Assembly: GCA_933207985.1 (NCBI GenBank)
Contig: OW240918.1
Coordinates: 115,933,433 to 115,997,432, forward strand
DNA length: 64,000 bases
Direction: 5' to 3'
Origin: Pelobates cultripes
Lineage: Eukaryota > Chordata > Amphibia > Anura > Pelobatidae
Below the pieces are notes generated by a model, which saw only the letters and a program-made list of their open reading frames with translations, had not been told where the DNA came from and did not search any database. Shown here piece after piece: positions 10,401 to 20,371 of this stretch. The position numbers and the translations under genes were made by a program. Position 1 is the stretch's first letter; the number at the start of each line of letters is the position of its first letter.

Positions 10401-11237
10401 AGGTATTATATCCTTATGTTACTTATCTCATAATGCCAAGCCCTTAGTTAAATTAAAACATATGCTGTCATGGGAGACGGAGTTGGGTGCCCAGTACGAT
10501 TTAGTAGAATGGTTCGGTTTCTTTACAGGTTTGAAAGGCATTTCGTACTGCACCGACCATTTTGAAAATCATTATAAAATCTTATATCGCTGGTACCTGG
10601 CTCCGTCTAGATTACATAACATGAACAATATGTATTCTGACCGGTGTTGGAGAGACTGTGGGGGAGTGGGCAATATGGCTCATATCTGGTGGTTTTGCCC
10701 CAAGTTAATTAATTATTGGAAAATGATCCACGATCTGATTATTAAAGTGAACGGAACCATTAGTATCTTAACCTCGGAACTAGCCTTATTTAAAAAACTC
10801 CCGGAGTCTGTTAATAGATCAGATAAAATAATCATAGGCCACATTCTGATCGCTGCTACATCCTGTTTACCTAGACATTGGAAGTCTCAAAATGTGCCAT
10901 CTCTCAGAGAAGTTTTTAATTTGATTTTAGAAAATAAGGCACATGAACTATCACACAGAGCCAATATGCATGGTTTCCCAATACTAAAATACAACTGGGA
11001 TAAATGGGAAGAAAAAATCAAAACAGTTTATGGTCTTTGATATATTTATTGTTAAAGTGCATTGTTGTAAAACATTTTTCCTTTTGCCTTCTACTTTAAT
11101 ATGTTTATTTCATTGATGGATGGATACCCCTTCCCATTTCCATGTTACCCCTCCTTTCCTACCCCTAATACAATGTTTGTATTATTATCATTTGTTATAC
11201 AAAAAAAAAAAAAACTTTAATAAAAATTATTTGAAAA
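7486..11237 (+). mobile_element. Tx1-like L1 LINE, 5'-truncated
   Basis: The insertion is bounded by a perfect 15-bp target duplication AGGTTACCCCCTCCC at 7471-7485 and 11238-11252. It holds most of ORF2 and about 200 bp of 3' UTR, and ends in an A-run (about 11201-11214) followed by CTTTAATAAAAATTATTTG. The endonuclease N-terminus and ORF1 are missing, as usual for 5'-truncated LINE copies. The reading frame is open throughout, which suggests a recent insertion. Confidence 0.9.
7552..11040 (+). CDS. LINE ORF2: endonuclease (partial) and reverse transcriptase
   Basis: This 1162-codon frame encodes the endonuclease/reverse-transcriptase polyprotein that nicks target DNA and copies element RNA onto it. 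Seen in order: the C-terminal part of an APE-type endonuclease (MCGDTNFV near residue 32, SDHAPI near 125); reverse transcriptase with KAPGPDG, FRPISLINND (about 430), LSLDAEKAFDRIHW (about 500), GTRQGCPLSPILF (about 557) and the catalytic LFADDIIL (about 603); and a C-terminal C-x3-C-x7-H-x4-C zinc motif (about 1031-1050, CWRDC...HIWWFC). These motifs fit the L1/Tx1 group. The frame starts with GTG only because the copy is truncated; codons continue upstream to the insertion edge (DDDGRYLIW) before non-element sequence, so the true start is lost. There is no internal stop or frameshift over 3.5 kb. Without the endonuclease N-terminus it is unlikely to mobilise itself. Confidence 0.9.
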   Translation: MNMYFPNTGQLQFFRKLMDLVNENVRGNLVMCGDTNFVMDGELDNAREDRDRQLRGDSDRLAYKCSRYMIECGLYDPWRLLHENERDFTYYSVSKNMYSRLDRFMVQGALIPHILKSDILNINWSDHAPIIMHIDEIVSSAPNRTWKLGDYLLNDVVNKSLTEKALCDYFSENASPEVPGEVTWNAHKAVLRGHFISRASYLKRINSNNLRILEKELYNLNQANKFGPSSSLSAMIGEIKAKINKINLDRTSLMVRRLRKTFYLKGNRASTLLASKLRHVNAQSKIAYLIDDQGQKVFHPTKISDMFAEYYSKLYNLECNLDLPQPSTTIIDKFLDRVSLPRLSPVHLESLECEISAAEIAEAIKLMPSGKAPGPDGLTILYYKTFPEILIPHMTKLFNSYKSEGKMPEESLCARIVTLPKPGKTPDGYPNFRPISLINNDSKIYSKVLANRLTKLIPLLINKDQVGFVQNRQAPDGTRRFINLIQHINMTKTPSLLLSLDAEKAFDRIHWGYLWRTLDRFNIPSSFITAIKALYCAPSAHVSASGFTSKTFSLTNGTRQGCPLSPILFVLAIEPLAELIRTTPQIVGIAVKESVHKIGLFADDIILAIKNPKESLRHLKDILTQFGEISYYKLNESKTQALPFHLNNLETIALKKSYLFDWRTDYMEYLGINLCKNLVNMHNHNLRKAWSDLQKEMERWGGMELSWLGRVASIKMTILPKILYFFRTIPLSIPLSFFNKVHSTMLKFIWGNKPARVRLTSLQHHKSNGGIGVPDIRKYYFATNAAVVVSFNNQDDKPRWMEIEESKISPVRLLELPWLNPKKRPGITKLFLSTRTTLKAWDIVFKNDQSPRLYRAMPIELLKDHIPSLKIELLKDCSITNLDNFFYGNAILSLEKLKLKYGLSNACELECMIIIDKLKELYQVPETDKNYKSLEISPLEKVILYSPASKGIISLCYLSHNAKPLVKLKHMLSWETELGAQYDLVEWFGFFTGLKGISYCTDHFENHYKILYRWYLAPSRLHNMNNMYSDRCWRDCGGVGNMAHIWWFCPKLINYWKMIHDLIIKVNGTISILTSELALFKKLPESVNRSDKIIIGHILIAATSCLPRHWKSQNVPSLREVFNLILENKAHELSHRANMHGFPILKYNWDKWEEKIKTVYGL

Positions 11238-11252
11238 AGGTTACCCCCTCCC

Positions 11253-12790
11253 TCACACTCTGTATGTTAGGATAGGAAAAAGGCCATTAAAGATATAAAT
11301 TGGCAAATGAGATGACTTACATTGTTTACAAATCTTACTACTTCATACAATAGTGAAGGCTTAAAATGTCTATGCATAATATTAAATATATTTCCTGAAG
11401 AGATTGCATGAGTTCCTTGTCTGAGTACATACAGCTCCTTATCATAGAAATTGGAAGAAGTCAAATAGTCTCACAGCAGACAGGCTTATTGGTAGATTAG
11501 ATTTCCCTGGATGTTAAAATCCATTCCTGCAGCATTTCATTGATAATAACCTTTGCTTATTACTTTGTATTGTGTTACTTCTGCTTTTATTATCTGAAAA
11601 TGTAATACATATATTGCATATTTGTATTGAAGAAAATATTGGCAGCATTGTACCTACAGCTAAAGGTCACCATATTGTATTTCTCTGATGTACCTAAGTG
11701 AAAAAAATAAACCTTATTTAATAAGTATAGAAGTTTGTTTTTGTTTTTTTTATAGTAACTTCTACTCACTTAGCGGTTTATTCGCTAAACTGGAAATCTT
11801 AAAGAATTTACACTGAAGTTGCAAATGTTAAGGTAATATTTAGGGAAATTCACAACATTCAATAAGGATCTGGGCTAGGTCCAGAACTGATAGGATTTAG
11901 GGGGAAAAGTAAAAATGATTGAAAATAACTTTATTGGAAAAATATATAATAGCAACCAAAAAGGACTGGATACAATGTCTTAAAAAAGGTAAAGCGACGT
12001 GCCTGAGTGAGCTAAAATACCCACTAAATTGACCTTAGCTAAATTGCTAGATGTGGGAAAAGAAGGACCAAAATGTACCAGAAGGCTACACTAGATACCC
12101 TCAATTAAACCGTGAAGAGCAATCTGTCAAAAACAGAGCAACAGATAAACGTATATTGCCCTTAACTGGTCAAATTTATACATATGTCACTGAAGTGTAA
12201 TAGACAGGACGAAGGTAAATTGTAATAGATGCATATTATTAAGCTATTCCCTTAGGAAACGGAAACAGAAATAATCTTAAATACCAGCAACCTGCATAAC
12301 CCTGTAAATACTTCAGTGCACCATAGAAAGCTGGTGCTCCTAGAAAACCCTAAAAAAGACAGCAGGCCCCAACTGAAGAAAAATAAGACCCTAAACACTA
12401 ATATAGGATAGCTAGATGCTGTAACAGGGTTCACTTAACACAGAGGTGCCCAAAAGGTAGATTCTTAGATGTTTTAAAACTATGACTTTCATGACGCTTT
12501 TTTATTCTAAAGTCATGCAAAGCATTATGTAGAGATCTACGTTTTGGACAACACTGCTCTAATAGTATAAAACAACAGGTAGTAGCTGGCAAGGACGAAA
12601 GGCTACTACCGCCACTTATGTATACCTCGGAGTACTTGAGCAATTCCCCCCAAGTACCAGTCCTTAGAATGCTACATAGAGTGCAGTGTGAAAGTTCTTC
12701 CCATAGTGAAAGCGCATAAAAACAGAAGAACAAAGGACGCCCAACACGCAAATTTTACTACTTGTGTTAAGTCCACACCGAGGATTTAGG
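11253..12790. other. No gene seen
   Basis: AT-rich non-coding DNA. A weak relative of the 'TTCACTAAA' MITE family (gcggtttattcgctaaactgg) lies near 11773-11870. Minus-strand frames at 12252-12751 have no recognisable domain and no splice context that I would defend. Confidence 0.45.
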
Positions 12791-13347
12791 TTAAATGGAC
12801 ACTATAGTCACCTGAACAACTTTAGCTTAATGAAGCAGTTTTGGTGTATAGAACATGCCCCTGCAGCCTCACTGCTCAATCCTCTGCCATTTAGGAGTTA
12901 AATCCCTTTGTTTATGAACCCTAGTCACACCTCCCTGCATGTGACTTGCACAGCCTTCCATAAACACTTCCTGTAAAGAGGGCCCTATTTAGGCTTTCTT
13001 TATTGCAAGTTCTGTTTAATTAAAGATTTTTTTATCCCCTGCTATGTTAATAGCTTGCTAGACCCTGCAAGAGCCTCCTGTATGTGATTAAAGTTCAATT
13101 TAGAAATTGAGATACAATTATTTGAAGGTAAATTACATCTGTTTGAAAGTGAAACCAGTTTTTTTTTTCATGCAGGCTCTGTCAGTCATAGCCAGGGGAG
13201 GTGTGGCTAGGGCTGCATAAACAGAAACAAAGTGAGTTAACTCCTAAATGACAGTGAATTGAGCAGTGAAATTGCAGGGGAATGATCTATACACTAAAAC
13301 TGCTTTATTTAGCTAAAGTAATTTAGGTGACTATAGTGTTCCTTTAA
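12791..13347. mobile_element. Complete Kolobok/T2-like MITE (about 557 bp)
   Basis: It starts TTAAATGGACACTATAGTCACC and ends GGTGACTATAGTGTTCCTTTAA, giving near-perfect inverted termini and TTAA at both edges. Internal arms also pair: 'aacaactttagcttaatgaagcag' near the left faces 'ctgctttatttagctaaagt' near the right. TTAA duplication with TTAAAGG-type ends is the signature of the T2/Kolobok MITEs described from Xenopus. It is non-coding. Confidence 0.8.
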
Positions 13348-13610
13348 GTGACTATTTGTGCCTTCTTTTCTACGTTCCCTTCTTTTTGTAGGGAGATTGA
13401 GGGCATTGAAAAATTGGTTCTTTTTAAAGTTTAGTGACTGTGCCCTTTTTTGTTGCCATCTTTCTTCATTTAAAATCTTCTTTTTTCTCACTGGTATCCC
13501 TTGTATTTTTATTACGGTATTTCAGGAAGTCCACCAATATTGTCTCTACATTGCTTCTACCTACAGATTCTCTTTTCTCTCCATTATTCCAGCCTCTTCA
13601 TATCACTTAC

Positions 13611-13797
13611 AGGGTTATACAGGGGTATTCAGGAATTCAAATGTCAAATTTAAGGCGAAAATAGCAGAATTGTAAAAAAAAATCTCCAAAAATCTCAACG
13701 ATGTCAGTCAACTATGCTTTCAGTTTGGTTATTTTGTTCTAAAATTAGAAATTTACTTTGAATTCTCAATGCTCACTTAAGTGAATAACTCTGTAAC
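13611..13797. mobile_element. Short MITE of the 'TTCACTAAA' family
   Basis: A roughly 185-bp unit starts AGGGTTATACAGGGGTATTC and ends CTTAAGTGAATAACTCTGTA. It is related to the copies at 7287-7470 and 56435-56620. No gene is present. Surrounding sequence 13348-14009 is otherwise unassigned. Confidence 0.5.
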
Positions 13798-14011
13798 CTC
13801 TTCAAATATAGACAATCTTTGGGATTACTACACTGTACCATATGATTTCTCAAAACGACTTTCTTCATCTTGCAACTGTATAAAATTCACTGTCTAACTC
13901 GTATATCAGTCCCCCTTTGTAGCTTTTGATATGCATATCATCCTTGCTTTCCTCATTCCTTTGAAAACTCCTAATGTTATTCACATGTGCACATGTTAAT
14001 ACAGTAACATA

Positions 14012-14238
14012 CAGTCAGGTCCATAAATATTGGGACATCGACACAATTCTAATCTTTTTGGCTCTATACACCACCACAATGGATTTGAAATGAAATGACT
14101 AAGATGTGCTTTAACTGCAGACTTTCAGCTTTAATTTGAGGGTATTTACATCCAAATCAGGTGAACGGTGTAGGAATTACAACAGTTTGTATATGTGCCT
14201 CACACTTTTCAAGGGACCAATATTTATGGACCTGACTG
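14012..14238. mobile_element. Tc1/mariner-type MITE with TA duplication
   Basis: A 227-bp element has inverted termini CAGTCAGGTCCATAAATAT and ATATTTATGGACCTGACTG, flanked by TA at 14010-14011 and 14239-14240. It has no transposase. The terminal sequence matches a widespread vertebrate Tc1-like MITE type as I remember it. Confidence 0.85.
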
Positions 14239-14474
14239 TATATAGGATCAGCCCATAATTATACCATGGTCATATGTGGTTTTGAGATTGAGATTCTAGT
14301 TCATGGTACAAGGTCTCCACACTTATTCTCTGCAAAGGGTTCTAGAAAGCTGAAACCCAGCTCTACTTTACATCTGTATGTGTGTGGGGTTTGTGACGTG
14401 AAATTCTACTGGTTAAGAGAAGCAGCAGAACCCCCTGCCACTTTCTTCCATTGTCTCTCTTCCATTTTTCTGGC

Positions 14475-14516
14475 CTGGTGAAATAGGATGGTTATATATA
14501 CATCCTATTTCACCAG
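14475..14516. repeat. Perfect 16-bp stem hairpin with extra repeat unit
   Basis: CTGGTGAAATAGGATG at 14475-14490 is complementary to CATCCTATTTCACCAG at 14501-14516, with a 10-nt loop. The right arm is repeated once more at about 14532-14560 (accatcctatttcactag), followed by 'accacaaaataaa' as in the first unit. Confidence 0.8.
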
Positions 14517-14560
14517 ACCACAAAATAAACATATAACCATCCTATTTCACTAGACCACAA

Positions 14561-15177
14561 AATAAATAAATATATATATATATATGCCAAAATACCAGAG
14601 TATTGCAGTATCACTGCATTTTGGCATCTTGTCTACTGGACTAATACAGCTAATCCAATCTACACTAATATATAAAAGAGTAGTAGAGGTTAGTGGGGTT
14701 TTAATATGGTAGGGTTCTAGACTCCACTGCCATTTAACCCCATTATTGAACTAATGATTCCACCCCCCTCCCCCCCCTCATATCATGAAAAATAATAAAA
14801 ATCTTTTTTTTCTTCTTGTTTAGATTCCAGTAATTTTCTATTGTCTGCATTTCCATAGTGAGCATAATGCACAAATGAGATTTTGGCTAAACATGCTGTA
14901 ATGAAATAGCAAAGCTCCTTATACAATGCTTTCCCAATAATGCCAATAATAATCTGTGTTATCAACCTCAAATCATAAATGTCTATTTACACACACATAT
15001 TTAGACTTGTGTGATGATGGTGATGTGCCAGATGAATGCTTGTCACCATATTGCAAATATATTAGAGGCACATCACACCTTATGACAAGCAACACAGGCC
15101 ATCACACCTTAATGCAAACACAACATTGATAAATCACACCTGTTTACAAGCATAACACTAGGACATCACACCATATC
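14561..15177. other. Non-coding stretch
   Basis: A TA run at 14571-14584. About 15050-15180 repeats the phrase 'catcacacctt' at irregular spacing. No gene or recognised element. Confidence 0.45.
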
Positions 15178-15629
15178 AGTGCTGGACTAGGGATAAAAAC
15201 CAGCCCCGGAAAAAGTTATACCAATTCACAGGACTTGCCCCAGGACTTACACCAGCAAAGAGATTGTACTGACAGGACTTGCCCCAGCACTTACCCCACA
15301 ACAGAGATTGCGCTCACATGACTTGCCCGAGCACCCATAACTTACCCAACACTGAGAGTGCACTCACAGGACTTGCCTTGGTATTTAGATTGCACTCACA
15401 GGAGTGCAATCTAAATTGAGGACTTCAAACAGCCTCCTGCATGCACCATGCAGAAGAAAAAGATGTTGGATATGAGATTTCCGGCGGCAACAAAGGCCAC
15501 ATCACATTGGCCGAGAGAGTACTCTCTCACACTCTTACGGCAGCAACTGCATCCCGCCACTGCTAAAATCTTAAAGGCCACATCCCACAGCTGCCCCAGT
15601 GTAGTCTAGCCCTGCACCCTATTACAAAC
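15178..15629. mobile_element. Possible hAT-like MITE with internal tandem repeat
   Basis: The left edge reads CAGTGCTGGACTAGGG and the right edge CCCCAGTGTAGTCTAGCCCTGCAC, an imperfect inverted pair. Between 15217 and 15400 'cacaggacttgcccc...acttac...agattg' recurs about four times. I found no clear target duplication, so the assignment is tentative. Confidence 0.4.
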
Positions 15630-15699
15630 AGAAGTCTTTACTGGTGTCACTATATATATATTTTTTTTTTTATTTTTTTTTTTAATAGCTAACAAATAC

Positions 15700-16070
15700 T
15701 TGGGTTGTGACCGATAAACTCAGGCTGTCTGAGTATAGTTGAGACTGCATGTGATGTATTGGGGTGTCAAGATGCAATGGGGACTGCGCATTGGGTTGTC
15801 TCAGTGTAATGGCTACAGTTTGTGTGTGACATATTTGGCTGTCTGACTGTAATGGGGACTGCATGTGATGTATTATATTGTCTGTGTGTGATAGGAATAG
15901 TTTGTGTGTGATGTTATTGAGCTGTGTACCTGTGATGGAAACTGTGTGTTAGCATTGGGCTGGCTGTGTGTGATCATTTTGTGCTGTCAATGTGTGATGG
16001 GGACTGCTTGTGTTTTTTATAGTTTTGGGCTGGCTGTGTATGGTGGGACTAACTGTGCTTGTCTTTGAAT
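15700..16070. repeat. Degenerate minisatellite, TG-rich
   Basis: Units such as 'gtctgagtgtaatggggactgcatgtgatgtattgg' recur about six times with drift. No coding significance. Confidence 0.6.
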
Positions 16071-16419
16071 GACAGTAATAACCACTGATGAGTAGATAGC
16101 ATCATGTAACTGGTCATCTGTGACCTGTATAAAAGTTGGTGAATCCTAGAGCAACAAAAACTAAAATGACGTGTTTCATTTTCACACAATATGTAATCCT
16201 GGATAGATACATACATATCATCTACTCAAAAGCTTAATTTGGTTACTTGCTGTCTTAGTAGTAATGCCACTGTCTGGAATATCCACTCTACACGCTCCCT
16301 CAGTCCCTATGCCAACTGCTGTCTCAGCTAGGTAGGTAAGGTGTCAAACCTTAGGTGTAGCCACATTATCCGCTCTGCTCACTCCCTCCCTAGTCCCTCT
16401 GCAATCTCCAAGCAGGGTA

Positions 16420-17045
16420 AGATGTGACTACACTTTCCGTTATCTTCTACCCCTCTTCCACTCCCCCCTTCCGTTCTCTGTTCCCCTCTCTTCCATGTCT
16501 CTTCCTCTTTCCATCCATCCATGTATCTTATCTTCTATCCATATCTTTCTCCCCCTTTCATGTCTCTCCTCCCTTTCATTCATATCACCCCCTTCCATCC
16601 ATGTCACCCCTATCCATATCTCCCTTCCATCCATCATCCATGTCTCTCCCCCTTATGTCTCCCTTCCATCCATATCCCCCCTCGAGTGTCTCTCTCTCCC
16701 TCCCCCTTCCATCCATTTTCACTCCCCCGTTCCATCCACATCTCTCCCTCTTGCCAACCTCCCCCATTTCACCCATATTTCTCCCACCTTGCCAACCTCC
16801 CGCCTTTCATTCATATCTCTCCACCTTGCCAACCTTCCCTCTTTCATTCATACCTCTCCCCCCTTTGCCAACCTCCCCCCTTACATTCATATCTCTCCCC
16901 CCCTTGCCAACCATATCTCTCCTCCCCTTGCCAACCTTCCCCTTTTATCCATATCTCTCCCACTCTTGCCAACCTCCCTGTTTCATCCATATCTCTCCCC
17001 CTTGCCAACCTCCCCCCTTACTCAATATCTCCACCCTCCACCCTC
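16420..17045. repeat. Pyrimidine-rich minisatellite
   Basis: A tandem array of roughly 38-bp units containing 'ccaacctcccccctttcatt' and 'catatctctcccccttg'. The array resumes at about 18078-18290 after the inserted CR1/L1 pair. The long Pro/Ser frames that run through it in all three phases are artefacts of composition. Confidence 0.85.
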
Positions 17046-17385
17046 CCCCCCCAAAAACATTTAAATACATAAAGGGAATTAACACAGTAAAGGAGGAGAC
17101 CATATTTAAAAGAAGAAAAACTACCACAACAAGAGGACAGTCTTAAATTAGAGGGGCAAAGGTTTAAAAATAATATCAGGAAGTATTACTTTATTGAGAG
17201 GGTAGTGGATGCATGGAATAGCCTTCCTGCTGAAGTTGTAGAGGTTAACAGTAAAGAAGTTTAAGCATGCGTGGGATATGCATAAGGCTATCCTAATTAT
17301 AAGATAAGGCCAGGGACTAATAAAAGTATTTTAAAAATTGGGCAGACTAGATGGGCCGAATAGTTATTTTCTGCCGTCACATTCT
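17046..17385 (+). mobile_element. CR1-type LINE 3' end (left part)
   Basis: The first bases encode a CR1 C-terminal piece (KTFKYIKGINTVKEETIF, about 17057-17110), followed by decayed coding sequence and the CR1 3' end 'cagactagatgggccgaa...ctgccgtcacattct'. The tail resumes at 18066 with 'atgtttctatgt', so the element is split by the L1 insertion at 17386-18050. It was inserted in the minisatellite. The same coding stretch is present in minus orientation at about 33380. Confidence 0.8.
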
Positions 17386-18050
17386 TTTTTTTGTAAATAT
17401 ATTTTTATTGAAATTTTCAATTGTTCAATTTGTCAAATATCTTAAAATCATACATTGGTGGCACGCAGGTCACAGCATAGCACGTATTTTATTCACTTGT
17501 CGGACTCACGGGTCCTGTAGCTGGAAGACAACTGGGTAGTACCCTCTAGTAATTTCAAAAGGACCATGATGGATCAGCAGGTCCCTTTCCTCTCAGTGTT
17601 AAGAAACTTAGCTAGGTAAGTTGATCATGTTTGTGTATAACATTGGTTCAAGTGACTCATCATGGTGTAGTGAGCGTTTACAAGTTGGACTCGCGGGTAC
17701 ATATTACCTCCCGGTGTTTGGGGGTCTTCCGTTGTGTTGGCGTATACCTGTAAGGCTCACCGGTTTGGGGTTTCTTTTCAGTGTGTGTACCTGAAGTCCT
17801 CTCATGGTGTATGGGTGGGGGGAAATGGGGGAGGGGGAAAGGGGGGGAGAAAGGGGTGGGAAGGACTAAATGGGGGGGGTGAGGGTTGCAGAGTTAGTCT
17901 TGGGTGTCAGGTCTGTCAGGTGGGGCGTCTGTGTCTAGTCAACTGGTAAAGTCTGACGTTGCGGTGGAGACGATCCATTGGGACCAAATCTCCATATACG
18001 TTTCGGTGGCGTTAGTCGCCCCCATATGTAGTTCTTCTATCGCTCTGAGG
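17386..18050 (-). mobile_element. Tx1-like L1 3' fragment nested in CR1
   Basis: A perfect 15-bp target duplication CTGCCGTCACATTCT (17371-17385 and 18051-18065) brackets the insert. The T-rich left edge (17386-17393, then TTTTATTGAAATTTTC) is the polyadenylated 3' end in reverse. At the right edge the minus strand encodes a short ORF2 C-terminus (ATETYMEIWSQWIVSTATSD, then a stop at about 17947). The body is 3' UTR including a G-rich tract (17810-17880). It is strongly 5'-truncated and non-functional. Confidence 0.85.
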
Positions 18051-18065
18051 CTGCCGTCACATTCT

Positions 18066-18290
18066 ATGTTTCTATGTAACTTCCCCCCTTACTCAATATC
18101 TTCCCCCTTGCCAACCTCGCCCCTTACTCAACTTCTCCCCCCCTTGCCAACCTCCACCCTTACTCAACTTCTCCCCCACCCTTGCCAACCTCCCCCCTTA
18201 CTCAACTTCTCCCCCACCCTTGCCAACATCTCTCCCCCTTGCCAACCTCGCCCCTTACTCAATATCTCTACTCCCTTCAAGAAATCTACC
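18066..18290 (+). repeat. CR1 tail and resumed minisatellite
   Basis: 18066-18077 (atgtttctatgt) is the octamer-type tail of the split CR1 element. From 18078 the 'cttgccaacctcgccccttactcaact' minisatellite continues. Confidence 0.7.
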
Positions 18291-19011
18291 TACCTATGCA
18301 GCACTTACAGAGCCCCAATTGCCTCACTCCCTGACGTTTTTCCTGTTATGGCAGGGGAGGGAGGGGGGCGCGCAATGTGTACACGCTGTGTACCTGTCAT
18401 GCTGAGCACCAGGTAGTCACGTGACACCCAGCGCCCCTATGCAGATCGCGAGTGGGAGGTGCTTCCCCCGTGTACTCTGCGTGCAGTTTCTTGTGGAGCC
18501 GCATGCTGCCTGGGGGCACAGGCTGAGCGGGGGGGGGGGAGGTCGGAGGGGCGCAAAAATCGCTACTATTTATTAACCACTATGAGCTGTTCCTCTGTAA
18601 TATTTGAGCCCCCACGAGCGAGATCCCTCCCCCTTTTATAACATTAGAGCCCAAACCCACCACAAAATAGGTCTCTCCCCTCTTATTGTATTAGAGTCCC
18701 AACCCACGGGGGAAGGGGGTGATACTATGTCCGCTTACTTTATCGTATTTTAAATGCCCCACCATGGGGGCAATGATTAGCTTGTAGTCTTTCTTATTTG
18801 TAGCTAATAAGTTATTAAATAGTAATTAAATGAACATTGCATCGATAGCATTTTGCCCAACAAGCAACTTGGTCATTGTTTCTGTGTAAATGTTGTCTGC
18901 TTTTTGCACTGGAATCTATATGTGCTTCACATACAGAGATATAGCTGGCTAATGACACTACTGGAAGTTAATTCTGTGCATATTGGATGTCTATCACCAG
19001 TCCTCAGAGCA
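18291..19011. repeat. GC-rich spacer and short tandem repeat
   Basis: About 18590-18770 contains three drifting units of roughly 65 bp with 'ccccttttataacattagagcccaaacccacc'-like content. The remainder is unassigned; no gene is evident. Confidence 0.5.
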
Positions 19012-19211
19012 GGGCCAGATTAAGAGCCCAGTGGGCCTGGAGCTGACAATTATGATGGGCCTAATTACAGAATCTTATCAACCAAAAAAACTGAAACAAC
19101 CATACCTCCCAAGCATCATGTATCTGATGTAGATTGTGTTGGAGGGAAAGGATGCAGCTATAAGAAAACACATACTCTGTGCTAATCTCTCTCTAATTTA
19201 TGCTTTCATCT
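19012..19211 (-). mobile_element. hAT MITE fragment (family of 5736-6119)
   Basis: It starts CAGGGCCAGATTAAGAGCCC. It shares, in reverse orientation, 'ctgacaattatgatgggcctaattacagaat' and 'cctcccaagcatcatgta' with 5736-6119. The far terminus is not recognisable. Confidence 0.65.
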
Positions 19212-19291
19212 TTAACCCCTTAAGGACACATGACATGTCTGACATGTCCTGATTCCCTTTTATTCCAGATGTTTGGTCATTAAGGGGTTAA
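19212..19291. mobile_element. Short palindromic TTAA MITE
   Basis: An 80-bp unit with ends TTAACCCCTTAAGGACA and ATTAAGGGGTTAA, almost fully foldable. One such end also occurs at about 342-368. TTAA edges suggest a piggyBac- or Kolobok-type target site. Confidence 0.65.
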
Positions 19292-19786
19292 AGTAAATCC
19301 ATACCTCCTAACAGCAGTGTCCAGTGAAGCAGGAAGTCAATGGGCAGGGTAAAAGGGTGTGCCACTGATGCAAATCACGTGACCAGACCTGCCAAAAGGG
19401 GTGAACATGCCCAAAAGGGGGGCAGGTTTGTCCAAAAGAATTGGAAGGCCAGCCATGGCAAGCCATGGCATAAATGCATGTCAGGCTGCCTGTCAATCAT
19501 GCAGGCTGTCCAACTAAGGGCATACTATGGAGGCAGCACCCTGAACTTGACATAAATGCATCAAATGATGCTCCTACGCCACGTTTTCTAAGGACTCTCC
19601 CCTAGCACTCACATGTCCACTTGTCTCCTTATCGTCTTACTAGCAGGCAGAAGTTTCTGGTATATAGTCTGGGACAGAGTAAAGGTGTATGTAGTGAGTG
19701 TAGAGTCTGCATTACCTAAACTAATTCTATTGTCAGCCAGTCCACACAAGTTTGGTTGCCATACATCCCTCTTAAGCTTCCAATAC
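19292..19786. other. No gene seen
   Basis: Non-coding. It includes the local repeat 'gccaaaaggggtgaacatgcccaaaagggg' at about 19390-19440. No element assigned. Confidence 0.45.
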
Positions 19787-20350
19787 TTAAAGGGACACTA
19801 TAGTCCCCAGAACAACTATAGCTTATTGTATTTGTTCTGGTAAGTAGAATCATTCCCTTCAGGCTTTTTGCAGTAAACACTGTCTTTTCAGAGAAAATAA
19901 CTCAACTGGCTACTCCTTAGATGGCTGCTAGAGGTGCTTCCTGGGGCAGTACTGCCTAGTGTGCAGCACTGTCATTTAGTGTCTTCACCCTCTACATGCA
20001 GACACTGAACTTTCCTCATAGAGATGCATTGATTCAATTTATCTTTATGAGGATATTCTGATTGACCAGGGCTATGTTTGACTTGTGCTGGCTCTGCCCA
20101 TGATCTTCGTAGTTTACAGTCTCAGCCAATCCTATGAGGAAGCATTGTTATTTGCTCAGACCACCACTTCTGATTATGTCAGCAGACAGAGTTAGTTCAG
20201 AGGCAGAGCCAGCAGCTGCAGACTTGAATACAAGTAAGATTGTACTATATTTAGGGAGGCAAGAGAGGGTCAGAGGGGCTAGAACGTGTTTTTTACATAA
20301 TAGGGTCAGAAATACATGATTGTATTCCTGACCGTATAGTGTTCCTTTAA
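19787..20350. mobile_element. Complete Kolobok/T2-like MITE (564 bp)
   Basis: It starts TTAAAGGGACACTATAGTCC and ends ACCGTATAGTGTTCCTTTAA. Beside the right terminus is the hairpin 'caggaatacaatcatgtat...' in reverse. The left half matches 47752-47959 closely. It is non-coding. Confidence 0.8.
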
Positions 20351-20371
20351 GCAAGAGTATGTGAAGAGTAG

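Noticed and set aside
16424..17146. Long Pro/Ser-rich open frames in all plus-strand phases
   Set aside because: They translate a pyrimidine-rich minisatellite; all phases are open because the unit lacks stops. No non-repetitive protein domain.
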